From Desulfobulbaceae bacterium (GTDB lineage Bacteria > Desulfobacterota > Desulfobulbia > Desulfobulbales > SURF-16), in NCBI GenBank assembly GCA_023230525.1, contig JALNXE010000031.1, positions 1 to 41,436 of the forward strand: DNA of 41,436 nt. Reading direction: 5' to 3'. The notes under the pieces were generated by a model, which worked only from the letters and a program-made list of their open reading frames with translations, made no database searches and had not been told where the DNA came from. Position numbers and translations under genes: made by a program. This document shows positions 15,024-22,712 of this stretch, in pieces. The first letter of the stretch is position 1. Every line of letters begins with the position of its first letter.

Positions 15024-16318
15024 GGCGTCACATCGGTAAACTGGGCATAAAATGCCGCCTGGTCATAGAGATGCTGGGGCGTCAGATGGTGGGCGGCCAT
15101 GGATTGCCTGATTTCATCGAGATGGGACAGGACAATGCCCACATGCAGCCGCATGAGCTGGCAATACTGGCGAAGACGTTCCCCGCTGCTGATTTGCGCC
15201 TGCACCGGGCAGCGGCCGCCGCAGTAATCATGCACCCCGCACTGGTAGCAGCCCAGGGGGGTTTTGTATGCCACCAGGCTCGTGAGATCAACGGGGCGGA
15301 TATGGGGATGGCCCTGGTCGTCGATATGGCCGATGGCCATCTCCGGCGGCAGATCGGCGCAGGAGTGGATCTTGCCGTCAAGCAGATCAAAATTGTCAGC
15401 CACCTCCACCCCGCAGCCGGAAGAGTTGCGGCGCAGGCCGGTGAGGGCGAAAATGACCAGCTCGTTTACGTGGATCACCGGCAGGATCCGCCCTTCCCGC
15501 AGCCGGGCCAGGTAATGCGCCATCACCGTCTCCAGGTCGGCTTCGTAGCGGGCGCAATAGTCCGCGAATCTTTCATAGGGCTGCTCCGTTTCCACCCAGT
15601 GCCAGAAAAAGAGATCCAGCAGCTGCTGCTCATGGAGATCAAGAAATTCGGCAAAACAGTCGGCCAGCGACTGGTTTTCCCGCAGGGTGGACCACATCAG
15701 CGTCTTGCCGGCGGCAACCCGGCGCAGGGCCCGCAGCCCCTGATGGATTTTCGGCAGATCCGTGCCGGCCCGCACCGCTTCATGCTGCGCCCTGCGGCCG
15801 TCAATGGAGATCGAGGTGAGCCAGAGATCTTTAAAGAAGCCGGGATGATCCGCCACCGCCTTCTCCAGCAGGCTGCCGTTGGTGTAGAGCATGTAGCGGA
15901 CCGGCAGAGGGCAGCAGGCGTGATCGATGATCTCCTTGACCTTCATGATCTTTTCCATGGCCAGCAGGGGTTCGCCGCCGTAAAAGCAGATAACCGCCTC
16001 TTGCTTGTCCGTCTCGGCCAGCAGATGGAGGATGCAGGCCGCATCCCGTTCCGGCACGGTGTCCTGGATCGGCGCGGCCACCCTGCGGTCATCGGTGAAG
16101 GAGTTGGTGAGGGTGGAATTGATGCAGCCCTTGCACCGGGCATTGCAGCGTCCGGTGACCGAAAGATGGATGTAGGCGAGATCTTTCTCACAAAAGGGCG
16201 GGAGCAGCTTTTCAGGGGGAGCGGCAAGGGTTACGGCCTGGGGCCGGGTGAGATCGCCGAAGCGCGGGTGGGTGAAATTGAGAGGCAAACGGTTCTGAAG
16301 ATGTTTAGCCGGTTCCAT
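15020..16318 (-). CDS. radical SAM/SPASM-domain enzyme, peptide-maturase type
   Basis: A 432-residue protein. The radical SAM cluster is CNARCKGC (C58, C62, C65), followed by FYGGEP at about 112-117. The C-terminus carries a full SPASM set: C302, then G315-x4-C320, then C357-x2-C360-x5-C366-x3-C370, then C386, which would hold two auxiliary 4Fe-4S clusters. This pattern is typical of enzymes that modify ribosomally made peptides (PqqE, anSME-like, RiPP maturases). No precursor peptide was found in the flanking 240 bases. An ATGA overlap links it to the homospermidine-synthase-like gene. The start has a weak ribosome-binding site (CAGGGA). Confidence 0.88.
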   Translation of the reverse strand: MEPAKHLQNRLPLNFTHPRFGDLTRPQAVTLAAPPEKLLPPFCEKDLAYIHLSVTGRCNARCKGCINSTLTNSFTDDRRVAAPIQDTVPERDAACILHLLAETDKQEAVICFYGGEPLLAMEKIMKVKEIIDHACCPLPVRYMLYTNGSLLEKAVADHPGFFKDLWLTSISIDGRRAQHEAVRAGTDLPKIHQGLRALRRVAAGKTLMWSTLRENQSLADCFAEFLDLHEQQLLDLFFWHWVETEQPYERFADYCARYEADLETVMAHYLARLREGRILPVIHVNELVIFALTGLRRNSSGCGVEVADNFDLLDGKIHSCADLPPEMAIGHIDDQGHPHIRPVDLTSLVAYKTPLGCYQCGVHDYCGGRCPVQAQISSGERLRQYCQLMRLHVGIVLSHLDEIRQSMAAHHLTPQHLYDQAAFYAQFTDVTP

Positions 16319-16370
16319 GGCGAGTCCCTGCTGAGGTGTATTAACGATGCTGTCAAGGGTTGAATGACTC

Positions 16371-16401
16371 GTAAAAACTGAAAACAGACTTTTTACGAAT
16401 T
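16371..16401. promoter_or_regulatory. inverted repeat upstream of the radical SAM gene
   Basis: TCGTAAAAA and TTTTTACGA flank an 11-13-nt loop, about 55 nt before the radical SAM start codon. It might act as a bidirectional terminator-like hairpin toward the EEP gene or as an operator. The rest of 16319-16557 shows no gene. Confidence 0.35.
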
Positions 16402-16557
16402 CATCAAGGGCTTGTACGCACTATTTTTTTGGTTATGTACCACCGTCGCAAAAAGGATACCGCAAAAAAGAAACAAAGTGAAATTTTCTTGCCGCCCGCT
16501 GCACGGTTGGCGGTTAATTTTTTCGTTTTGAGCAGGGAGATGTCCTGTCCGGGCCGC

Positions 16558-17529
16558 TTACAAGTCCAGGTCAATCCAGGCCGGATCGTGGTCGCTGCCG
16601 TCACCGCCGTGTTTGGTCCTCCGGTCGATGGTCGGATTGGCGAATCGTCCCGCCAGGGCGGGGCTCAGCCAGATCTGGTCAAAGAGCCGGTACTCGGGCA
16701 ATGGGGGACCCGCCGGATTAAATCTGTGGGTCCAGGCCGTGGTCTGGGGGCCGGGCCCCTGGCCGGTTGATTCGGCCTTGGGCGGCCGGGTCTCGGCCGG
16801 ATGTTGCAGGGCATTGATCAGCTGCTGGTTATCTGCGGTAAGCATGGGCCGCAGGTACTGGGAATCCGGCCCGTCATTCATGTCCCCGGTGAGCACGAAT
16901 CTGCTGCCCGGCCGTTCCATGCGGCTGATGATTGCCGAAATGGTCTCAGCCTGCCGCCTACGCCGGTTATCGGCCTCCAGAGCCCCTTGTTCCTGGTCCT
17001 CCCAATACGGCACGTAGTGGCTTTTTAAATGGGTATTATAGAGGGTGAAAAGTTTTTCCCGGCTGTGGCCGAGGATTTCCACCTGCAGCAGATCCCGGCT
17101 GAAGACCCGCTCGTCCGGTTTTTCGGGATGAACAGCGGTTTGATGGGAGATGATGGTGCCGATGGGCAGCTTTGACATGATGCCCACATCAATGAGCCGT
17201 TGATCGTTGCCTTCCACCAGCACGATGTAAGGATAGAGGTTCCCCAGATACTCCCGGTTGAACTGTTTGAGGATTTCGATGTGCTCGACCTCCTGGACCG
17301 CCAGGACATCGGCATGGATCATCTCGACAATGCGTCTGGCGATCGCAATGGTATCATCCTTATCCTTGGCCTTGACCAGCCGCCCCATGAAGGTGCGCAC
17401 CTTTACGGCGGAACTCTCAAAGGTCAGGGTGATGCCGCCTGGGTCCGCGCCGGGGATGGCCTCAATCTCGGCCTGGAAATTATAGCGGGAAAAGAGATTG
17501 TTGAGATTAAACGTGCCTACTCTGATCAT
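16558..17529 (-). CDS. endonuclease/exonuclease/phosphatase (EEP) family protein
   Basis: A 323-residue metal-dependent phosphodiesterase-fold protein. The EEP motifs appear in order: GTFNLNNLF (N-terminus), the metal-binding QEVEH near residue 100, NTHLKSHY near 166, GDMNDGPDS near 217, and the C-terminal GSDHDPAW with the catalytic SDH. The family covers nucleases and lipid or inositol phosphatases; the substrate is not determined. There is no signal peptide, so it should be cytoplasmic. GGAG lies 7 nt before the second ATG (17529) and only 4 nt before the first (17532), so the second is preferred. Family repeat A and a possible TTGACA box (17679-17684) lie upstream. Confidence 0.82.
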   Translation of the reverse strand: MIRVGTFNLNNLFSRYNFQAEIEAIPGADPGGITLTFESSAVKVRTFMGRLVKAKDKDDTIAIARRIVEMIHADVLAVQEVEHIEILKQFNREYLGNLYPYIVLVEGNDQRLIDVGIMSKLPIGTIISHQTAVHPEKPDERVFSRDLLQVEILGHSREKLFTLYNTHLKSHYVPYWEDQEQGALEADNRRRRQAETISAIISRMERPGSRFVLTGDMNDGPDSQYLRPMLTADNQQLINALQHPAETRPPKAESTGQGPGPQTTAWTHRFNPAGPPLPEYRLFDQIWLSPALAGRFANPTIDRRTKHGGDGSDHDPAWIDLDL

Positions 17530-17568
17530 CATTTGTCTCCTGCCGGAATGCTGGTGTATTACTTTTTC

Positions 17569-17640
17569 CCACCACAGAGCGCACCGAGATCACAGGGAAC
17601 GTTTTTATTGCGGTCAGTCAGCTCTGTGCTCTCCGTGGTA
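17569..17640. repeat. palindromic dispersed repeat, family A, copy 2
   Basis: It begins CCACCACAGAGCGCACCGAG and ends CTCTGTGCTCTCCGTGGT, the same inverted ends as the copy at 1568-1639, with a different centre. It lies between the EEP gene and the DUF1835 gene. Confidence 0.65.
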
Positions 17641-17688
17641 AATTTTGTTCCTTATATAACATCGCAGATCAGAGGCGATGTCAAGGGG

Positions 17689-18573
17689 TTATGCCTCCGC
17701 CTTGTCCGGCAGACTGGTGATTCGGAAGCGTTGCAGATCCGCCAGGCCTTCCCATTGCGGCAGGCGCGGGATTGGTCCGTCGATCCGCACCAGCGGCGGC
17801 TCCCGATCCGCCAGCCCGTTGATCTTGGCCCACAGGGTGATGTCACCCCAGTATTGCGGCGGCGCATCCGCGGCTGCCACGGCGGAAAAGATCTCGGCCG
17901 GGGTCGCGCAGCCTCCGCGGATGGCCTGCAGGGCCAGGGACTCAAGCCGGCCCAGGCCGCTTGCCGGATCGGGCTGTTCGCAAAGCCAGCGGGCCACCGC
18001 AGGGGGAATCCAGGGCAGCGGCGCAGTGGCGTTGTCTGACAGTTTGGCAAAGAGCTTCTGGTCCTGAGTGGCAAAGGCCCGGTCCGCCAGCACGGCAAAG
18101 CTGAACTGGTCATCCGTGACAGGCCGCCGTTGGCCATAGAGCGAAGCCAACTGGGATGGCCCAAGCTGGCCCAGCCCGTTGAAGGGCACGATGCCGGGAA
18201 AGGCGTCCACACAGAGAAGTTCAACTTGCCTGAGGCCCTGGTGCAGCAGGCAGGCAAGGAGGTGGACCAGCATTGATTGATCAAACAGGCAGGCGTCAAA
18301 CCACAGCACGATTTGTTCATATTCTCCAGCGGCTGCAATCTTACGGTACTGGTTCTGCAAGGTGCGCAGAATATGCTCCCGGTCCAGGCCGCCGCGGGTT
18401 GCCTGGCCAAGGAACCAGGCCCGGGCAATAAGGGTATCATCCGTTGGCCAGCCGGGATTCCGGGGGCCATCGTAGAGGATGTCGTGCCAGACAAACACCT
18501 CGCCTGTCAGGCCGGATTTTACGAGATTACTGCCGGCGATATCGCCGCTGGTGATATGGAGGGTGGTGGACAT
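17689..18573 (-). CDS. DUF1835-domain protein
   Basis: A 294-residue protein whose N-terminus LHITSGDIAGSNLVKSGL...VFVWHDILYDGP is the DUF1835 signature, with a strand IVLWFDACLFDQ at about 88-99 and a C-terminal helical region that may correspond to DUF3658. DUF1835 proteins are widespread and uncharacterised. There is no signal peptide or membrane segment. The start ATG directly precedes STTLHITSG; upstream sequence gives no strong Shine-Dalgarno. It is separated from the EEP gene by repeat A and from the zinc-ribbon gene by about 100 bases, so it may be its own transcription unit. Confidence 0.75.
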   Translation of the reverse strand: MSTTLHITSGDIAGSNLVKSGLTGEVFVWHDILYDGPRNPGWPTDDTLIARAWFLGQATRGGLDREHILRTLQNQYRKIAAAGEYEQIVLWFDACLFDQSMLVHLLACLLHQGLRQVELLCVDAFPGIVPFNGLGQLGPSQLASLYGQRRPVTDDQFSFAVLADRAFATQDQKLFAKLSDNATAPLPWIPPAVARWLCEQPDPASGLGRLESLALQAIRGGCATPAEIFSAVAAADAPPQYWGDITLWAKINGLADREPPLVRIDGPIPRLPQWEGLADLQRFRITSLPDKAEA

Positions 18574-18675
18574 GAGGTTGTTTTACCTTGCGGAGGAAGG
18601 GCATATACCTGTACGCCGTTATTTCCCTGAGGGAATGCTCTGTTGATCATCTATAGTTGATACGCTGAGGAGGTG

Positions 18676-18940
18676 TCAGCTATTGATAGTCCTCCAATAT
18701 TTTATCCCGGCAGCCCCTTTCTGGCATTCCGGACATCGTCTCGCATGCATGTCTGAGCCATTTGTCCCATACACATAGCCGCAGATGGTACATTCGGTCT
18801 TGTATGCATAGAGTCCATGATCGGTCCCCCGAACTCCACAATGACCGTAGCACTGCTGGCCATTAGGATTCAAAAAAACCAATTTTTACGGTTTCACCGC
18901 TGCCTTCTTGCCATTGAATCGGCATATCGATCTCGTTCAT
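18676..18940 (-). pseudogene. zinc-ribbon small protein gene, split by a one-base frameshift at T7
   Basis: An ATG at 18940 with GGGGG upstream opens a 25-codon frame (MNEIDMPIQW...KIGFFES) that stops at 18863-18865. Just at its end, a second frame runs on to 18676 and encodes LNPNGQQCYGHCGVRG..., CTICGYVYGTNG, RRCPECQ, a CxxC...CxxC zinc ribbon. The frames meet at a run of seven T (18872-18878 on the plus strand as A7). Removing one T joins them into one protein of about 87 residues. It is either a true frameshift mutation, a sequencing error, or a slippage site. A TTG start at 18882 for the second frame alone is possible but has no ribosome-binding site. Confidence 0.6.
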
Positions 18941-18974
18941 ATTGATCCCCCTTCCCAAGCCAAAGTGCCGGCAT

Positions 18975-19005
18975 CCGAAGAGACGTTGAATTTCAATCTC
19001 TTCGG
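18975..19005. promoter_or_regulatory. near-perfect palindrome upstream of the zinc-ribbon gene
   Basis: CCGAAGAGA and TCTCTTCGG flank a second symmetric core TTGAATTTCAA, over 31 bp, 35 nt before the zinc-ribbon start. No T-run follows on either strand, so it is more likely an operator or RNA hairpin than a terminator. Confidence 0.4.
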
Positions 19006-19120
19006 AAGGATAAAAAGGAAAATTATCCTGCAATTCTAACGGATAATATCACCCATGGTGTTTTTGTCCAGCATTTTTGCGTGGTTACAATATTCATTTT
19101 AGTCGAACAGGCAACCACGG

Positions 19121-19176
19121 CGTCATTGCGGGCAAGCAAAGCGCGACCCGGAATCTACTAGGTTTTTCCGGATTCC
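19121..19176. repeat. palindromic dispersed repeat, family B, copy 2 (truncated)
   Basis: CGTCATTGCGGGCAAGCAAA followed by GCGCGACCCGGAATC matches the left two thirds of the element at 782-855. The closing GCGGGAATGACG is missing; the sequence runs into the 3' end of the cfa gene instead. Confidence 0.6.
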
Positions 19177-19198
19177 TCTCCAGCCTTTCTCTGGTCCG

Positions 19199-20461
19199 TC
19201 AATCCTCCTCACTCATCCAGGAGCGGGTCAAAGGCAGGTCGTTACGGGTGCCGGCGGAGAACAGCAGTTGGAAGATATGCATCTTGCCATGCCAGAAGGA
19301 GGAGGAGCAGCCGGCCAGGTAGAAGCGCCACATGCGGACAAAGCGTTCGTCAAACATCCGGCGGACTTCAGTGCTGTGTTCCTCAAACCGGGTCAGCCAC
19401 TCATCCAGGGTGCGGCCGTAATGGACCCGCAGATCCTCACAGTCGATGAAAATCAGGCCGTTCTGCAGGGCGCCTTTGCAGATCGAGGCGAGATCCGGGA
19501 TATGGCAGCCGGGGAAGATATATTTTTTTATCCAGGTGTTGGTGGGTTCCTCCACCACCTTGCCGATGGTGTGGAGCAGAAACAGGCCCCGCGGTTTTAA
19601 AACCTGGCGCGCCGTGGCAAAAAAATCATTGATATTTTTCTTGCCCACGTGCTCGAACATGCCGATGGAGACAATCTTGTCAAACCGCTGGCCAAGTTTT
19701 TCCAGGTCCCGGTAATCCAGATATTCTATTTTCAGTCTGTCCTGCAGACCCCGTTTCCTGATGCGGGCATTGCCGCATTTCTCCTGGTTGCGGGAAAGGG
19801 TGATGCCGGTTCCCCGGATGCCGAATTTTTCGGCGGCAGCGAGCAGCAGCCCGCCCCAGCCGCAGCCGATATCCAGGAGATTTTCCCTTTCATGCAGGCG
19901 GAGTTTACGGCAGCACAGTTTTATTTTCTCCTCCTGGGCCTGTTCCAGGCTATCGGTTTCGTTTTTGAAATAGGCGCAGGAATAAATCATTTTCCGGTCA
20001 AGCCAGAGGCGGTAAAAGTCATCGCCGATATCATAATGGCTGGCAATATGCGTTTTGTCCCGGCGCAGGGTATTGCGCTGCTTGAGATGGAGCATGGCCA
20101 GATTGTAGAGAACCCGCATGGTAACCGCCTGCAGGGGCTGGGTCTGGTAAGCCAGGAGGGTGACCTGGCGCAGATCTCCTTCCACCTCGATGTCGCCGTT
20201 CATGTACCCTTCGCCAAAGCCCATGGAGACATCGGCAAACAGGCTTTTCAGCGCCTCTTTCGTCTTGAAATGGATGGTGAAATCCTGGCCGCTGCCGAAG
20301 CGCAGGCTGCTGCCGTCCCAGAATACGGCCTTGAAATTGGCATGGCTGTTGCCGGTAAAAATGCTTGAGAAAATCTCTTTGAGATCGGACGGATGGCCCT
20401 CCGGCCGGGAGCGCTGAAGTTTTTCAGGGGAAAAATTTGTGGATGACTGGGTGTTCAACAT
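19199..20461 (-). CDS. cfa: cyclopropane-fatty-acyl-phospholipid synthase
   Basis: A 420-residue enzyme that transfers a methylene group from SAM to unsaturated acyl chains of membrane phospholipids. It has the Cfa-type N-terminal lipid-binding domain (about 40-140, GEGYMNGDIEVEGDL), the HYDIGDDFYRLWLD segment, the SAM motif LDIGCGWGGLLLAAAE at about 195, FEHVGKKN near 270 and a C-terminal part with the TRFEEH and WRFYLAGC segments of the family. Length is slightly above the 382 of the E. coli enzyme because of an N-terminal extension. GGGAGGG lies 7 nt before the ATG. It usually acts at the cytoplasmic face of the inner membrane. Confidence 0.93.
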   Translation of the reverse strand: MLNTQSSTNFSPEKLQRSRPEGHPSDLKEIFSSIFTGNSHANFKAVFWDGSSLRFGSGQDFTIHFKTKEALKSLFADVSMGFGEGYMNGDIEVEGDLRQVTLLAYQTQPLQAVTMRVLYNLAMLHLKQRNTLRRDKTHIASHYDIGDDFYRLWLDRKMIYSCAYFKNETDSLEQAQEEKIKLCCRKLRLHERENLLDIGCGWGGLLLAAAEKFGIRGTGITLSRNQEKCGNARIRKRGLQDRLKIEYLDYRDLEKLGQRFDKIVSIGMFEHVGKKNINDFFATARQVLKPRGLFLLHTIGKVVEEPTNTWIKKYIFPGCHIPDLASICKGALQNGLIFIDCEDLRVHYGRTLDEWLTRFEEHSTEVRRMFDERFVRMWRFYLAGCSSSFWHGKMHIFQLLFSAGTRNDLPLTRSWMSEED

Positions 20462-20524
20462 GGCATTTCCCTCCCTTAAGCTGCGATCATTCTGGCATTA
20501 AAAAATATCTGCTCCTTTAAGATG

Positions 20525-20716
20525 TTAACCAGTGCTGGTCTTTGACTTAAAAAAATCCCTCTGTTTGCCCCGGATGACGCCCAAACAGATGGGCGGGGCC
20601 ATGGTGGGTAGCTGGTCCCGAGAACTGAGCGCCGTTGTGGTCTGCAGGCGGGTTAGCTGCGGAACCAGCGGCTCAGGCTTTCCTGTCCGGGCGATTTCAT
20701 CCAGGCCAAACCTCAC
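20525..20716 (-). CDS. small ORF coupled to the DUF1737 gene
   Basis: A 63-residue frame whose ATG overlaps the DUF1737 stop as ATGA, and which ends 63 nt before cfa. The first part (MRFGLDEIARTGKPEPLVPQ) looks protein-like, the rest is rich in Thr, Arg and Lys. No family is recognised. The overlap supports translation, but the composition does not exclude a chance frame. Confidence 0.3.
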   Translation of the reverse strand: MRFGLDEIARTGKPEPLVPQLTRLQTTTALSSRDQLPTMAPPICLGVIRGKQRDFFKSKTSTG

Positions 20717-20910
20717 ATTTGCTTTAAATTGATTTCGTTATGAAATTTTCCATCCACCACCTTAACAACCGCTTGGCCGGCAATGACATTTTTCCCGTCA
20801 AAGGTCAGGGTCGGATTGCCGTATAGCTCCCAGCCATCGTTAAGCTTGGCGCATACTCTTTTGCAGAAAGTCTCATCGTCTGGTCCGGTAAGATAGGAGT
20901 AGAGTTTCAT
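20713..20910 (-). CDS. DUF1737-domain small protein
   Basis: A 65-residue protein with the DUF1737 pattern: KLYSYLTGPDDETFCKRVCAKLNDGWELYGNPTL, then VIAGQAVVKVV. It is cytoplasmic and of unknown function; family members are usually 55-70 residues. AGAGGTGACC before the ATG supports the start. It leads a small minus-strand group before cfa, overlapping the next small ORF by four bases. Confidence 0.8.
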   Translation of the reverse strand: MKLYSYLTGPDDETFCKRVCAKLNDGWELYGNPTLTFDGKNVIAGQAVVKVVDGKFHNEINLKQM

Positions 20911-21371
20911 TGGTCACCTCTTGGGTTATGTAATATTTTGTAATGGTTGGGGAGGAAAGAGACGGCGGCATGGGCGGCGGTCGGGTTCTGCCTGATTGCC
21001 TCTGTTGCGGAAATGATGGCTGCTGCCTGGGGCCGGCAGCAGAAGTAGATGGATGTTCCATGGCCGTCCACAGTGCCTCCAAATTTCTGTCGGCAAAGGT
21101 GCGGGTTAAGCGTGGATTCAGTTCCTTCCTGCCGGGCGGAAACAATCACGCCGGGGCCGTCCCATGGCTGGTGTGGCTTGCCGGATTGAACGCCAGGCAG
21201 GGCCAAAACTACCTCGAACCGATTCAATAATAATTCTATTCCTAACACGGATTCCAAGCCAGGGCAAGGGGATTATTTGGCCGGCACCACCGGGGAAAAG
21301 GAAGGTGGCTGCCCGCCGTGGTATGCCGGCTTCGAGAGGGCTTTTCTGGACTGTTACCCCGGCCTTATTCC
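20911..21371. other. gene-free stretch of 461 bases
   Basis: Between the NtrC-type regulator stop and the DUF1737 start, both on the minus strand. The part next to DUF1737 is AT-rich (around 20925-20945) and may carry its promoter. The rest is GC-rich; several short frames on both strands lack ribosome-binding sites and recognisable motifs. No repeat or clear terminator was found. Confidence 0.4.
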
Positions 21372-22712
21372 TTATTTGCTGAGCCCGTATTTTTTCATGC
21401 GCCGCCACAGAGTGGTGAGGGGAATACCGAGAATCTCGCTGCTCAGTTTGCGGTTGTTGCCGGTAATATCCAGGACCTTGGAGATATGCTGCTTTTCCAT
21501 GGTCTCAAGGGAGAGCAGGTCCTCGCCCTCAAAGGTGGTGAAGGCCAGTTTCCGGAGATCGGCCGGCAGGTCCCGAACCTGGATGCTTTCCCCCTCGGCC
21601 AGGGCCACCGCCCGCTGGATGATGTTTTCCAGTTCGCGGACATTGCCGGGGAAATGATAATGAAGCAGGATATCAAGGGCCTGGGGGGAGATCTGCCTGG
21701 TGTCCTTGCTGAAGGCCAGCCGGAATTTCTCGATAAAATGAGTAATCAGCAGCGGGATATCGTCTTTTCTCTCCGTGAGCTTGGGCAGGCGGATGGTGAC
21801 CACGTTCAGGCGGTAAAAGAGGTCCTCCCGGAATGAACCTGACTCAACCTCTTTTTTCAGGTCCTTGTTGGTGGCGGCGATGATGCGGATATCCAGATCA
21901 ATGGCCTTGGTGCCGCCCACCCGGAAAATCTGTCTTTCCTGCAGCACATGGAGCAGTTTGACCTGCATGGACAGGGGCATCTCGCCGATCTCGTCTAAAA
22001 ATACGGTGCCGCCGGCCGCGGATTCGAGCAGGCCGATTTTGGTGGCCGTGGCGCCGGTATAGGCGCCTTTCTCGTGGCCGAACAGCTCACTGGCGATGAG
22101 TTCCTCGGCAAATCCGCCGCAGTTGAAGGCGATGAAAGCATTATCTTTTCTGGGGCTGAGGGAATGGATGGCCCGGGCCGCCATCTGTTTGCCGGTGCCG
22201 GTCTCCGCCTGCAGCAGGACATTGCAGTTGACCATGGCGACCTTCTTGATCATGGCGAAGACCTCCTGCATGGCCGGACTGGAGCCGACAAAGCCGGTGA
22301 TGGTGCCGCCCTGGCCCAGGGCCAGGCGGAGGGCACGGTTTTCCACCAGCAGGTCGATCTTTTTCCTGGCCTTGTTGGCCAGCAGCCGCACGTCGTGACG
22401 TTTGAAGGGCTTGGTGATGTAGTGGTAGGCCCCGGCCTTGATGGCATCCACCGCCGTTTCGATTGAGGCGTGGCCGGTTATGATGATCGCCTCCGTATCT
22501 TCAAATCTTTTTTTGACATGGGTGAGAATTTCCATGCCGTTCATGTCCGGCAGATGCAGATCGATAAAGACAATGGGAAATGTCTCCCGGCTCAGTCTCT
22601 GCAGAAAAGAATGGCCGGTCAGGAAATATTCCACTTCAAACCCTTCCGCGTCAAGGACGCGTTTGATCAGGCGGCAGGCCACCTCCTCATCATCAATTAT
22701 GGCGACTTTCAT
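21372..22712 (-). CDS. NtrC-family sigma54-dependent response regulator
   Basis: A 446-residue transcription activator in three parts. The receiver is residues 1-120 (DD at 7-8, D51, T79-type ITGHAS, K101 in ITKPFK). The AAA+ sigma54-interaction domain is about 143-370: Walker A AETGTGKQ at 169-176, the sigma54-contact loop GAYTGA at 216-221, Walker B GGTVFLDEIGE, then FREDLFYRLNVV. A Fis-type helix-turn-helix lies at about 405-446 (GNNRKLSSEILGIPLTTLWRRMKKYG). Walker A is usually GESGTGKE; the first Gly is Ala here. The gene overlaps the 3' end of the kinase gene by 20 bases, so the two form a two-component pair. Confidence 0.93.
   Translation of the reverse strand: MKVAIIDDEEVACRLIKRVLDAEGFEVEYFLTGHSFLQRLSRETFPIVFIDLHLPDMNGMEILTHVKKRFEDTEAIIITGHASIETAVDAIKAGAYHYITKPFKRHDVRLLANKARKKIDLLVENRALRLALGQGGTITGFVGSSPAMQEVFAMIKKVAMVNCNVLLQAETGTGKQMAARAIHSLSPRKDNAFIAFNCGGFAEELIASELFGHEKGAYTGATATKIGLLESAAGGTVFLDEIGEMPLSMQVKLLHVLQERQIFRVGGTKAIDLDIRIIAATNKDLKKEVESGSFREDLFYRLNVVTIRLPKLTERKDDIPLLITHFIEKFRLAFSKDTRQISPQALDILLHYHFPGNVRELENIIQRAVALAEGESIQVRDLPADLRKLAFTTFEGEDLLSLETMEKQHISKVLDITGNNRKLSSEILGIPLTTLWRRMKKYGLSK

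Noticed and set aside
15071..16363. Long open frame antisense to the radical SAM gene (430 codons, plus strand)
   Set aside because: It is the mirror of a gene with complete radical SAM and SPASM motifs; its own translation has no recognisable domain and no ribosome-binding site.
16404..16604. Small minus-strand frame upstream of the radical SAM gene as a possible precursor peptide
   Set aside because: It overlaps the 3' end of the EEP gene, has no leader/core pattern and no ribosome-binding site.
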